From positions 3,919,501 to 3,983,500 of the forward strand of contig NZ_FNSU01000003.1 in assembly GCF_900105325.1 (NCBI RefSeq): DNA of 64,000 bases, written 5' to 3'. Made by a program: the position numbers and the translations under genes. Origin of the DNA: Pseudomonas marginalis. Its GTDB lineage: Bacteria > Pseudomonadota > Gammaproteobacteria > Pseudomonadales > Pseudomonadaceae. The notes beneath the pieces are model-generated. The model did no database searches. It was not told the origin of the DNA and saw only the letters and a list, made by a program, of their open reading frames with translations. Below are positions 52,419 to 61,018 of the stretch, in pieces; within the stretch, counting starts at the first letter, position 1, and every line of letters starts with the position of its first letter.

Positions 52419-53372
52419 ATGAGCGTTCGCGTCGGCATTGTCATGGACCCTATCGCCAGCATTTCCTATAAAAAGGACAGCTCGCTGGCCATGCTCCTGG
52501 CCGCCCAGGCCCGCGGCTGGAGCCTGTTCTATATGGAGCAGCGCGACCTTTACCAGGGCGCCGGCGAGGCCCGTGCACGCATGCGCCCGCTGCAGGTGTT
52601 TGCCAACCCCGAGAAGTGGTTCGAACTGCAGGACGAAATCGACAGCCCCCTGAGCGACCTCGACGTGATCCTGATGCGCAAGGACCCGCCGTTCGACATG
52701 GAGTTCGTCTACTCCACCTACCTGCTGGAGCAGGCCGAACGTGCCGGCGTGCTGATCGTCAACAAGCCGCAAAGCCTGCGTGACTGCAATGAAAAGCTGT
52801 TCGCCACGTTGTTCCCGCAGTGCACACCGCCCACCGTGGTCAGCCGTCGTGCCGACGTGCTGCGTGAATTTGCCGCCAAGCACGGCGATGTGATCCTCAA
52901 GCCGCTGGACGGCATGGGTGGCACCTCGATCTTCCGTCACCGCGCCGGCGACCCCAACCTGTCGGTGATCCTCGAAACCCTGACCGCCCTGGGCACCCAG
53001 CAAATCATGGGCCAGGCCTACCTGCCGGCGATCAAGGACGGCGACAAACGCATCCTGATGATCGACGGCGAGCCGGTGGATTACTGCCTGGCGCGTATTC
53101 CGGCGGCAGGCGAGACCCGTGGCAACCTGGCGGCAGGCGGTCGAGGCGAAGCGCGGCCGTTGTCCGACAAAGACCGCTGGATCGCCAGCCAAGTTGGCCC
53201 GACCCTGCGGGAAAAGGGTTTGCTGTTTGTAGGCCTTGACGTAATTGGGGAAAACCTCACCGAAATCAATGTCACCAGCCCGACCTGCATTCGCGAGATC
53301 GACAACGCATTTGGCACGAACATCGGCGAAATGTTGATGGCCGCCATCGAACGCAAGCTGCAGGCCAAGTGA
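52419..53372 (+). CDS. gshB: Glutathione synthetase
   Basis: ATP-grasp enzyme adding glycine to gamma-glutamylcysteine. The 317-residue protein shows VGIVMDPIASISYKKDSSLA, VILMRKDPPFDMEFVYSTYL, the ATP-grasp loop LKPLDGMGGTSIFR and INVTSPTCIREIDNAFG. The start at 52419 follows GAGGAAA. It is divergent from pilG and 77 bases upstream of tonB. Confidence 0.97.
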   Translation: MSVRVGIVMDPIASISYKKDSSLAMLLAAQARGWSLFYMEQRDLYQGAGEARARMRPLQVFANPEKWFELQDEIDSPLSDLDVILMRKDPPFDMEFVYSTYLLEQAERAGVLIVNKPQSLRDCNEKLFATLFPQCTPPTVVSRRADVLREFAAKHGDVILKPLDGMGGTSIFRHRAGDPNLSVILETLTALGTQQIMGQAYLPAIKDGDKRILMIDGEPVDYCLARIPAAGETRGNLAAGGRGEARPLSDKDRWIASQVGPTLREKGLLFVGLDVIGENLTEINVTSPTCIREIDNAFGTNIGEMLMAAIERKLQAK

Positions 53373-53449
53373 TATAGAACAGCCGGACACACACCAACAT
53401 TGCGCTATCATGCCCGACCTGTGAAACGCGCGATGTTGGTTTTCTTGTC

Positions 53450-54355
53450 ATGACACTCCCGTCCGATCTGCCCTCCGAACTCTCCCACAGCGGCGTGCGC
53501 CCGGCTGATCGGCTCGGATTTACCCTGTTTCTTGCGGCATTGATTCACCTGGCCTTGATCCTCGGCGTGGGTTTCACCATGGTCGAGCCCAAGCAGATCA
53601 CCAAGACCCTGGAAATCACTCTCGCCACGTTCAAGAGCGAAAAGAAGCCCGAGAAGGCGGACTTTATCGCCCAGGACAACCAGCAGGGCAGTGGCACCCT
53701 GGACAAGAAGGCGATCCCCAAGACCACCGAAGTGGCGCCCTTCCAGGACAACAAGGTCAATAAGGTCACACCGCCGCCGGCGCCCAAGCCTGAAGTCAAA
53801 CAGGCCACGCCCAAGCCCACGGTGACCACCGTCGCACCCAAGCCGCAAAAAGCCCCGGTCCAGCGCGAGAAAACCAAGACCGAGCCGCAACCCGAGCCCG
53901 TGAAGCCGGCACCGACGTTCGACAGCTCGACACTGTCCGACGAAATCTCCAGCCTGGAAGCCGAACTGGCCCATGAACAACAGCTTTACGCCAAGCGCCC
54001 ACGCATTTACCGCCTGAACGCCGCCTCGACCATGCGCGACAAGGGCGCCTGGTATAAGGACGAGTGGCGTAAGAAGGTCGAGCGCATCGGTAACCTGAAC
54101 TACCCGGAAGAGGCACGGCGCCAGCAGATCTACGGCAATTTGCGTCTTTTGGTGTCGATCAACCGCGACGGCACCTTATATGAAGTGCAGGTGCTGGAAT
54201 CGTCCGGTCAGCCGCTGCTGGACCAGGCCGCCCAACGCATCGTGCGCCTGGCCGCGCCCTTTGCCCCGTTTACCGGGGACTTGAACGATGTGGACCGCCT
54301 GGAAATCATCCGCACCTGGAAGTTTGCCAAGGGTGATCGCCTTTCCAGCAACTGA
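53450..54355 (+). CDS. TonB energy-transducing protein (TonB3-like)
   Basis: Periplasm-spanning protein of 301 residues: a membrane anchor at about 25-44 (FLAALIHLALILGVGF), a Pro/Lys-rich spacer (PPPAPKPEVKQATPKP) and a C-terminal TonB domain (YPEEARRQQIYGNLRLLVSI, VLESSGQPLLDQAAQRIV). The position between gshB and algH matches P. aeruginosa tonB3, which has been linked to pilus assembly and twitching. No exbBD genes are nearby and no Fur box was recognised upstream. Confidence 0.9.
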   Translation: MTLPSDLPSELSHSGVRPADRLGFTLFLAALIHLALILGVGFTMVEPKQITKTLEITLATFKSEKKPEKADFIAQDNQQGSGTLDKKAIPKTTEVAPFQDNKVNKVTPPPAPKPEVKQATPKPTVTTVAPKPQKAPVQREKTKTEPQPEPVKPAPTFDSSTLSDEISSLEAELAHEQQLYAKRPRIYRLNAASTMRDKGAWYKDEWRKKVERIGNLNYPEEARRQQIYGNLRLLVSINRDGTLYEVQVLESSGQPLLDQAAQRIVRLAAPFAPFTGDLNDVDRLEIIRTWKFAKGDRLSSN

Positions 54356-54443
54356 ACGCGCCGTCCTACAGAAAAGCCGACAGCACTGTATTCGGGTCAC
54401 GTCCAGCTTGTCAGTTCGCCCCTCCAACGCCACACTAGCGGAC

Positions 54444-55013
54444 ATGAAAAATGTCAGCCCGACCTACCTCAAGCACCAATTCCTGATCGCCATGCCCCAT
54501 ATGGCCGACCCGAACTTTGCGCAGACCTTGACCTACATCGTCGAGCACACGGCCAATGGTGCCATGGGGTTGGTGGTGAACCGCCCGCAGGCGCTGAACC
54601 TGGCCGATATCCTTGAACAGCTGCGTCCGGAGGTCGACCCGCCGGCCCGTTGCCAGGGCGTGCCGATCTACATCGGCGGGCCGGTGCAGACCGATCGCGG
54701 CTTTGTGCTGCACCCCACCGGGCCGAAGTTCCAGGCCACGGTGGACCTGGACGGAGTCTCGCTGTCCACCTCCCAGGACGTGCTGTTCGCCATCGCCGAC
54801 GGCGTGGGCCCTGAGCAAAGTGTAATCACCCTGGGTTACGCCGGCTGGGAAGCCGGGCAGCTGGAAGCCGAACTGGCCAGCAATGCCTGGCTGACCTGCC
54901 CGTTCGATGCCGACATCCTGTTCAACACCGCAAGCGAACTGCGCCTGGAAGCCGCCGCGGCCAAGCTGCGGGTCAACCTCAGCCTGCTGACCAGCCAGGC
55001 GGGGCACGCCTGA
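54444..55013 (+). CDS. algH: YqgE/AlgH family protein
   Basis: The 189-residue cytosolic protein has the UPF0301 signatures FLIAMPHMADPNFAQTLTYI, GAMGLVVNRP, YIGGPVQTDRGFVLHP and GYAGWEAGQLEAEL. AlgH was named for an effect on alginate in P. aeruginosa, but its activity is unknown. The start at 54444 is chosen because family sequence begins there. It overlaps ruvX by one base (TGATG). Confidence 0.93.
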   Translation: MKNVSPTYLKHQFLIAMPHMADPNFAQTLTYIVEHTANGAMGLVVNRPQALNLADILEQLRPEVDPPARCQGVPIYIGGPVQTDRGFVLHPTGPKFQATVDLDGVSLSTSQDVLFAIADGVGPEQSVITLGYAGWEAGQLEAELASNAWLTCPFDADILFNTASELRLEAAAAKLRVNLSLLTSQAGHA

Positions 55014-55450
55014 TGGCCTTGCGTTTGATCCTCGGCTTTGACTACGGCACCAAGCAGATCGGCGTAGCGGTCGGCCAGGTCATCACCGGCCAGGCCCGCG
55101 AGCTGTGCACCCTCAAGGCCCAGAACGGCATACCGGACTGGAACCAGGTCGAAGCCCTGATCAAAGAGTGGAAGCCCGATGCCGTAGTGGTCGGCCTGCC
55201 CCTGAACATGGACGGCACCCCCAGCGACATGTGCCTGCGCGCCGAAAAGTTCGCCCGCCGTCTTAACGGCCGCTACAACCTGCCCTTCTATACCCACGAT
55301 GAACGCCTGACCACCTTTGAAGCCAAGGGCGAACGCCGCGACCGTGGCGGCCAGAAAGGCAGCTACCGCGATAACCCGGTGGACGCCATCGCCGCCGCCT
55401 TGTTGTTACAGGGCTGGCTGGACGAAAACACTGCTTTATTTGAATCCTGA
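55013..55450 (+). CDS. ruvX: RuvX/YqgF putative Holliday junction resolvase
   Basis: RNase H-like nuclease of 145 residues implicated in 16S rRNA maturation and DNA repair. It has LGFDYGTKQIGVAVGQ with the first catalytic Asp, VVGLPLNMDGTPSDMC, and the C-terminal RDNPVDAIAAALLLQGWL region. Coupled to algH by a one-base overlap. A REP doublet follows. Confidence 0.95.
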   Translation: MALRLILGFDYGTKQIGVAVGQVITGQARELCTLKAQNGIPDWNQVEALIKEWKPDAVVVGLPLNMDGTPSDMCLRAEKFARRLNGRYNLPFYTHDERLTTFEAKGERRDRGGQKGSYRDNPVDAIAAALLLQGWLDENTALFES

Positions 55451-55475
55451 CTGACGCGGCCTGCCTGTCGCTTTT

Positions 55476-55576
55476 TGTAGGAGCGAGCTTGCTCGCGAAA
55501 AACGTCAACGATAACGCATGAAACCTGGATGAACACGGTGCCTGTGAGTTCTTCGCGAGCAAGCTCGCTCCTACAC
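55476..55576. repeat. REP doublet between ruvX and pyrR
   Basis: Inverted copies of gtaggagcgagcttgctcgc, ~101 bp in total, with spacer sequence nearly identical at its left end to the copy at 11254. Confidence 0.9.
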
Positions 55577-55603
55577 ACTATCGCCTGCCTTGAAGGAGCC
55601 ACC

Positions 55604-56110
55604 ATGAGCCTGCCAAACCCCGCCGAACTGATCCGCCAGATGGCGGTTAGCCTCAAGACGCACCTGGAACACCGTGGCATCAGCGAACCGCGCTTTATCG
55701 GTATTCGCACCGGCGGTGTGTGGGTCGCCCAAGCGTTGCTGGACGAACTGGGCAGCGACTCACCCTTGGGTACCCTGGACGTGTCCTTCTACCGCGACGA
55801 CTTCAGCCAGAACGGCCTGCACCCGCAAGTGCGCCCGTCTGCCCTGCCGTTCGAGATTGAAGGCCAGCACCTGGTGCTGATCGACGATGTGCTGATGAGC
55901 GGCCGTACCATCCGCGCCGCCATGAATGAATTGTTCGATTACGGGCGCCCGGCCAGCATCACCCTGGTCTGCCTGCTGGACCTGGACGCAGGCGAACTGC
56001 CCATCAGCCCGGACGTGGTTGGCGCCACGCTGTCCCTTGAGGCCAGCCAGCGAGTAAAATTGTCCGGTCCCACGCCGCTCGAACTCGAACTGCAAGACCT
56101 TGCCCTTTAA
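55604..56110 (+). CDS. pyrR: PyrR bifunctional pyrimidine regulator / uracil phosphoribosyltransferase
   Basis: The 168-residue protein has the PRPP-binding motif HLVLIDDVLMSGRTIRAAMN and FIGIRTGGVWVAQ. In pseudomonads the pyrR-pyrB-pyrC' unit is regulated by PyrR, but not through an obvious Bacillus-type attenuator; none was found upstream. It is 24 bases upstream of pyrB. Confidence 0.93.
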   Translation: MSLPNPAELIRQMAVSLKTHLEHRGISEPRFIGIRTGGVWVAQALLDELGSDSPLGTLDVSFYRDDFSQNGLHPQVRPSALPFEIEGQHLVLIDDVLMSGRTIRAAMNELFDYGRPASITLVCLLDLDAGELPISPDVVGATLSLEASQRVKLSGPTPLELELQDLAL

Positions 56111-56134
56111 ACCGCCTTGTAAAGAGTCCCCGCG

Positions 56135-57139
56135 ATGACGCCTCTAGATGCCAAGCGCCCGCTGCAGCTCAATGCTCAGGGCCAGTTGCAACACTTCTTG
56201 TCCCTCGACGGTTTGCCCCGCGAACTGCTCACCGAAATCCTCGACACCGCCGACTCGTTCCTCGAGGTTGGCGGCCGGGCGGTGAAGAAAGTCCCGTTGC
56301 TGCGCGGCAAGACCATCTGCAACGTGTTCTTCGAGAACTCCACCCGTACACGGACCACCTTTGAACTGGCGGCCCAACGGCTGTCGGCCGACGTGATCAC
56401 GCTGAACGTGTCCACCTCGTCGGCGAGCAAGGGCGAGACCCTGCTCGACACCCTGCGCAACCTGGAAGCGATGGCCGCCGACATGTTCGTGGTGCGCCAC
56501 GGCGACTCCGGTGCCGCCCACTTCATTGCCGAGCACGTGTGCCCGCAGGTGGCGATCATCAACGGCGGCGACGGCCGTCACGCCCACCCGACCCAGGGCA
56601 TGCTCGACATGCTCACCATACGTCGGCACAAGGGCAGCTTCGAAAACCTCTCGGTGGCCATCGTCGGCGACATCCTGCACTCACGGGTGGCACGCTCGAA
56701 CATGCTGGCCCTGAAAACCCTGGGTTGCCCGGACATCCGCGTGATCGCACCGAAAACCCTCTTGCCCATCGGCATCGAGCAATACGGCGTGAAGGTCTAC
56801 ACCGACATGACCGAAGGCCTCAAGGATGTGGACGTGGTAATCATGCTGCGCCTGCAACGCGAACGCATGTCGGGTGGCCTGCTGCCGAGCGAAGGCGAGT
56901 TCTACCGCCTGTTCGGCCTGACCACCGCACGCCTGGCCGGCGCCAAGCCGGACGCCATCGTGATGCACCCGGGGCCGATCAACCGAGGCGTGGAGATTGA
57001 GTCGGCGGTGGCCGACGGCAGCCAGTCGGTGATTCTCAACCAGGTCACGTATGGCATCGCCGTGCGCATGGCGGTGTTGTCCATGGCCATGAGCGGGCAA
57101 ACCGCGCAACGTCAATTCGAGCAGGAGAAGGCCCAGTGA
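56135..57139 (+). CDS. pyrB: Aspartate carbamoyltransferase catalytic subunit
   Basis: Commits carbamoyl phosphate and aspartate to pyrimidine synthesis. The 334-residue protein has the carbamoyl phosphate loop FFENSTRTRTTFE, HPTQGMLDMLTI and MHPGPINRGVEI. Its N-terminal extension (DAKRPLQLNAQGQLQ) is typical of pseudomonad PyrB, which forms a dodecamer with the PyrC' protein. It overlaps pyrC' by 4 bases (GTGA). Confidence 0.97.
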   Translation: MTPLDAKRPLQLNAQGQLQHFLSLDGLPRELLTEILDTADSFLEVGGRAVKKVPLLRGKTICNVFFENSTRTRTTFELAAQRLSADVITLNVSTSSASKGETLLDTLRNLEAMAADMFVVRHGDSGAAHFIAEHVCPQVAIINGGDGRHAHPTQGMLDMLTIRRHKGSFENLSVAIVGDILHSRVARSNMLALKTLGCPDIRVIAPKTLLPIGIEQYGVKVYTDMTEGLKDVDVVIMLRLQRERMSGGLLPSEGEFYRLFGLTTARLAGAKPDAIVMHPGPINRGVEIESAVADGSQSVILNQVTYGIAVRMAVLSMAMSGQTAQRQFEQEKAQ

Positions 57140-58407
57140 AGCTCAGCATTCTCGGCGCCCGAGTCATCGATCCGGCCAGTGGCCTGGATCAGGTTACCGA
57201 TCTGCACCTGGAGGCCGGCCGGATCATCGCCATCGGCGCCGCGCCCGGTGCTTTCAGCCCCAGCGAGACCATCGATGCCAAAGGCCTGGTGGCCGCGCCC
57301 GGCCTGGTGGACCTGAACGTCGCCCTGCGCGAGCCGGGCTTCAGCCGCAAAGGCAATATCACCAGCGAGACCCGCGCGGCCGCAGCCGGTGGCGTCACCA
57401 GCCTGTGCTGCCCACCGCACACCAAGCCGGTGCTCGACACGTCGGCCGTGACCGAGCTGATCCTCGACCGTGCCCGTGAGGCCGGCAATTGCAAAGTGTT
57501 CCCCATCGGCGCCCTGAGCAAAGGCCTGGAAGGCGAACAACTCGCCGAACTGATCGCCCTGCGCGATGCCGGTTGCGTGGCGTTCGGCAACGGCCTGGAG
57601 AGTTTCCGCAGCACCCGCACCCTGTGCCGCGCCCTGGAATACGCGGCCACCTTCGACTTGACGGTGATCTTCCACTCCCAGGACCGCGACCTGGCCGAAG
57701 GCGGCCTGGCCCATGAAGGTGCGGTCGCCAGCTTCCTCGGCTTGCCGGGCATTCCGGAAACCGCTGAAACCGTAGCCCTGGCCCGTGACCTGCTGCTGGT
57801 GGAACAAAGCGGCGTGCGTGCGCACTTCAGCCAACTGACCAGCGCCCGGGGCGTGGCCCTGATCGCCCAGGCCCAGGCCCGTGGCCTGCCGGTGACGGCA
57901 GACGTGGCGTTGTATCAGTTGCTGCTGACGGATGAGGCGCTGATCGACTTCTCCAGCCTTTACCACGTGCAACCGCCGCTGCGCACACTGGCCGATCGTG
58001 ACGGTTTGCGTGCGGCAGTGAAATCGGGGGTGATCTCGGCGATTTCCAGCCACCACCAGCCCCATGAGCGCGATGCCAAGCTGGCGCCGTTCGGCGCGAC
58101 GGAGCCGGGCATCAGCAGCGTGGAGCTGTTGCTGCCGCTGGCGATGACGTTGGTGGAAGACGGTTTGCTGGACCTGCCGACACTGCTGGCGCGCCTGAGC
58201 GCAGGCCCGGCCGAGGCCTTGCGCCTGCCGGCGGGCAAGCTGGCGGTGGGGGCGGCGGCAGATCTCGTGCTGTTTGATCCGGCCGGCTCCACGGTTGCGG
58301 GCGAGCACTGGCTGTCCAAGGGTGAAAACTGCCCGTTCATCGGCCATAGCCTGCCGGCGAGCGTGCGCTACACCTTGGTGGACGGGCGCATCAGCTATCA
58401 GGCTTGA
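57136..58407 (+). CDS. pyrC': Dihydroorotase-like PyrC', catalytically inactive ATCase partner
   Basis: The 423-residue protein is clearly dihydroorotase-related (LDQVTDLHLEAGRIIAIG, AAPGLVDLNVALREPGF). The metal-binding His-x-His after DL in active enzymes is replaced by Asn-Val-Ala, and the catalytic TDHAPH motif reads SSHHQPH, so zinc binding and catalysis should be lost. In P. putida the equivalent protein is needed to assemble the PyrB dodecamer. It starts with GTG inside the end of pyrB, consistent with fixed stoichiometry. Confidence 0.93.
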   Translation: MKLSILGARVIDPASGLDQVTDLHLEAGRIIAIGAAPGAFSPSETIDAKGLVAAPGLVDLNVALREPGFSRKGNITSETRAAAAGGVTSLCCPPHTKPVLDTSAVTELILDRAREAGNCKVFPIGALSKGLEGEQLAELIALRDAGCVAFGNGLESFRSTRTLCRALEYAATFDLTVIFHSQDRDLAEGGLAHEGAVASFLGLPGIPETAETVALARDLLLVEQSGVRAHFSQLTSARGVALIAQAQARGLPVTADVALYQLLLTDEALIDFSSLYHVQPPLRTLADRDGLRAAVKSGVISAISSHHQPHERDAKLAPFGATEPGISSVELLLPLAMTLVEDGLLDLPTLLARLSAGPAEALRLPAGKLAVGAAADLVLFDPAGSTVAGEHWLSKGENCPFIGHSLPASVRYTLVDGRISYQA

Positions 58408-58419
58408 GCCACTAAAACC

Positions 58420-58521
58420 TGTAGGAGCGAGCTTGCTCGCGAAGAACGAATAGACAATGCGGGCTACCTGATAGCGCTGCGTTATCGTTAACGTTCTTCG
58501 CGAGCAAGCTCGCTCCTACAG
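58420..58521. repeat. REP doublet between pyrC' and TM2 gene
   Basis: A ~101-bp inverted REP pair. The spacer contains ctgcgttatcgttaacgttc, nearly identical to that of the copy at 2060. Confidence 0.9.
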
Positions 58522-58533
58522 GTTATTTATGAT

Positions 58534-58962
58534 CTACCGGCCGCCGTTGCGCTCGGCATTGCGGATCGAAACCTGGGTATTCAAGGTCCAGAAGTCATAC
58601 AGCACTCCCACCAGGAACAAGCCGCCGGTCAGCAGGTAGATCAGGCCGGTGATCCATTTGCCCTGGTACATGCGGTGCACGCCGAACACCCCCAGAAACG
58701 CCAACAGAATCCACGCCACGTTGTATTCGATAGGCCCAGCGGTAAAACGCAGGTCCGCTTCACGGTCCATGGCCGGAATCAGGAACAGGTCGATCAGCCA
58801 GCCGATCCCCAGCAAGCCGAGGGTGAAAAACCAGATCGTTCCAGTGACCGGTTTGCCGTAATAGAAACGATGGGCCCCGGTAAACCCGAAAATCCAGAGC
58901 AGGTAACCGATCACCTTGCTGTGGGTGTCTTGCTGCGGACCAACCTGTTGATAGGTGTTCAT
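58534..58962 (-). CDS. TM2 domain-containing membrane protein
   Basis: The 142-residue protein contains two TM2-like units: GYLLWIFGFTGAHRFYYGKP with a following helix pair (LLGIGWLIDLFLIPAMDRE), and LLAFLGVFGVHRMYQGKW with LFLVGVLYDFWTLN. It is a four-helix inner-membrane protein of unknown role. It is divergent from the NlpC/P60 gene, with 250 bases between them. Confidence 0.9.
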   Translation of the reverse strand: MNTYQQVGPQQDTHSKVIGYLLWIFGFTGAHRFYYGKPVTGTIWFFTLGLLGIGWLIDLFLIPAMDREADLRFTAGPIEYNVAWILLAFLGVFGVHRMYQGKWITGLIYLLTGGLFLVGVLYDFWTLNTQVSIRNAERNGGR

Positions 58963-59094
58963 GGAGTACCTCTTTTGCTTCGATAGATAAATTTTTTCAC
59001 TTTCTTTGTGACTTTTTTACAGGCGCCCGACGTACGGCAAATGGTATCTTCCCTCCCCTGAAAGCCTTATGCCACCTGACTTGTGTAGGACAAT

Positions 59095-59116
59095 CGCGGC
59101 GAATCGTCGCGTTTTT
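59095..59116 (+). terminator. Orphan terminator-like hairpin upstream of nlpC-type gene
   Basis: cgcggcg-aat-cgtcgcg (7 bp with one G-T pair) is followed by five T. No plus-strand gene lies upstream, so it would end a short transcript from within this intergenic region or attenuate the NlpC/P60 gene. Confidence 0.45.
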
Positions 59117-59212
59117 CCTGAGTTTGACCCCAAGGTTCAGTCGACAAACGGCCTGAGAACGACACAAAAAGCTGTTATAAAGTTGCGCGCAAACCCATAA
59201 GAGCCACGCCTA

Positions 59213-59848
59213 ATGCGACCATTTTTAAAGACATGGCTAACCATTTGCCTATTAATGCCACTGGCCGCCCACGCCACCAATCGTGAGCAACGACTTCCGA
59301 ACGTCAACGGTTTCACCCCTAAAGTCCACAGCGCGCCCAGCACTGCCAAATCGGCAAAGCCGACCGTCAGCCGCCCGACTCAACTGAGCAAGGCCCACGG
59401 TAAAGCAGTTCCAGGCCTGATGGCAGTCAACACCAGGCAAAGCAGCACCGTCCTCAGCCGCGCCGTAAACGTGCTCGGTACTCCTTATCGTTGGGGCGGC
59501 AGCAGCCCAAGTAAAGGGTTCGACTGCAGCGGCCTGGTGAAATATGCGTTTAACGACGTAGCGGCCGTGGATCTGCCGCGCACCTCCAACGCCATGGCCG
59601 CCGGTCATGGGCAGAAGGTTGAGCGCAAGGACCTGAAACCGGGTGACCTGTTGTTCTTCAAACTGAAGAGCCGCCAGGTGAACCACGTAGCCATCTACCT
59701 GGGCAACGACCGCTTCATCCACGCACCGCGCCGTGGCAAGTCGGTCAGCATCGACACGCTGAAAAAGCCGTTCTGGGACAAGAACTACGTGATTGCCAAG
59801 CGGGTTCTGCCGAAAGAGCAGAATACCTTGCGGGTAGTACAACGCTGA
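59213..59848 (+). CDS. NlpC/P60 (C40) cell-wall hydrolase
   Basis: Exported peptidoglycan endopeptidase of 211 residues. It has an N-terminal signal peptide (LTICLLMPLAAHA), a ~55-residue linker and a C-terminal NlpC/P60 domain with the catalytic Cys in SSPSKGFDCSGLVKYAF and the His in HVAIYLGNDRFIHAP. It is 23 bases from the next REP unit and convergent with pilT. Confidence 0.93.
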   Translation: MRPFLKTWLTICLLMPLAAHATNREQRLPNVNGFTPKVHSAPSTAKSAKPTVSRPTQLSKAHGKAVPGLMAVNTRQSSTVLSRAVNVLGTPYRWGGSSPSKGFDCSGLVKYAFNDVAAVDLPRTSNAMAAGHGQKVERKDLKPGDLLFFKLKSRQVNHVAIYLGNDRFIHAPRRGKSVSIDTLKKPFWDKNYVIAKRVLPKEQNTLRVVQR

Positions 59849-59871
59849 TCTGAAGCTGGAATGCAGTAGTA

Positions 59872-59908
59872 CATGTGGGAGGGGAGCAAGCCCCCTCCCA
59901 CATTTGAT
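59872..59908. repeat. REP-like hairpin between nlpC-type gene and pilT
   Basis: atgtgggaggggagcaagcccc and the facing ccctcccacatttg form a single hairpin of the second REP type at the convergent end of pilT and the NlpC/P60 gene. Confidence 0.8.
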
Positions 59909-59926
59909 GTGTGTCGTCCACACCCC

Positions 59927-60961
59927 TCAGATATCCCCAGGCACCCTCGCCTTCTCCCGCGCCTCTTCCCGGCTGATCACGCCTTCCGTGACCAACGCCT
60001 TCAAGCTCATATCCAACGTCTTCATGCCCAACGCGCCGCCGGTCTGAATCGCCGAGACCATCTGCGCCACCTTGTCTTCGCGGATCAAGTTACGAATAGC
60101 CGGCGTGCCCAGCATGATTTCATGGGCCGCCACCCGCCCGCCGCCAACCTTCTTGACCAGCACCTGGGACACCACCGCCTGCAACGACTCCGACAGCATC
60201 GAGCGGACCATGGCCTTTTCCCCCGCCGGGAACACGTCCACCAGCCTGTCCACGGTCTTTGCCGCCGAGGTGGTGTGCAGGGTGCCAAATACCAGATGCC
60301 CGGTCTCCGCCGCCGTCAGGGCCAGGCGGATGGTTTCCAGGTCGCGCAGTTCGCCCACCAGGATCACGTCGGGGTCTTCGCGCAGCGCCGAACGCAAGGC
60401 CAGCGAGAAACTATGGGTATCTCGATGCACCTGGCGCTGGTTGATCAGGGCGGTTTTCGGCGTGTGGATAAACTCGATGGGGTCTTCCAGCGTGAGGATG
60501 TGCTGGCGCCGATGCTGGTTGAGGTAATCGATCATCGCCGCCAGGGTAGTGGACTTGCCGGAGCCGGTGGGGCCCGTCACCAGCACCAGGCCGCGCGCAA
60601 GCTGGGCGATACGCTGGAACACTTCCCCCAGGCCGAGGTTTTCCAGGCTCTGGACCTCGGCCGGGATGGTGCGAAACACCGCGCCCATGCCGCGATCCTG
60701 CTGGAATACGTTCGCCCGGAACCGCGCCACGCCCGGCAACTCGAAGGCAAAATCCGTTTCAAGAGATGTTTCGAAATCCTTTTGTTGGTAGCGGTTGAGC
60801 AACGGGCTCAATAAATCCGCTACTTGCGGGGGTGAAAGCACCGGCCAATCCAACGGCCAGACCTCACCATCAATACGCAGCATAGGCGCCATACCGGCCG
60901 ACAGATGCAGGTCGGAAGCGCCGCGACGCACGCCGGCCTGCAGTAATTCAGTGATATCCAT
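59927..60961 (-). CDS. pilT: Type IV pilus retraction ATPase PilT
   Basis: Hexameric motor that depolymerises pili for twitching motility. The 344-residue protein has the Walker A loop VTGPTGSGKSTTLA, Asp box, Walker B region LREDPDVILVGELRDLET, a His box (HLVFGTLHTTSA) and the late AIRNLIRE motif needed for retraction. The start at 60961 (MDITELLQAGV) is preferred over an in-frame ATG at 60973. pilU, which follows pilT in P. aeruginosa, is absent here. Divergent from yggS. Confidence 0.96.
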   Translation of the reverse strand: MDITELLQAGVRRGASDLHLSAGMAPMLRIDGEVWPLDWPVLSPPQVADLLSPLLNRYQQKDFETSLETDFAFELPGVARFRANVFQQDRGMGAVFRTIPAEVQSLENLGLGEVFQRIAQLARGLVLVTGPTGSGKSTTLAAMIDYLNQHRRQHILTLEDPIEFIHTPKTALINQRQVHRDTHSFSLALRSALREDPDVILVGELRDLETIRLALTAAETGHLVFGTLHTTSAAKTVDRLVDVFPAGEKAMVRSMLSESLQAVVSQVLVKKVGGGRVAAHEIMLGTPAIRNLIREDKVAQMVSAIQTGGALGMKTLDMSLKALVTEGVISREEAREKARVPGDI

Positions 60962-61018
60962 AGGGCTTTCCATTTCCAGTAGAATGCCGCGGACTCCATA
61001 TCCACGGGCGCATCTTGA

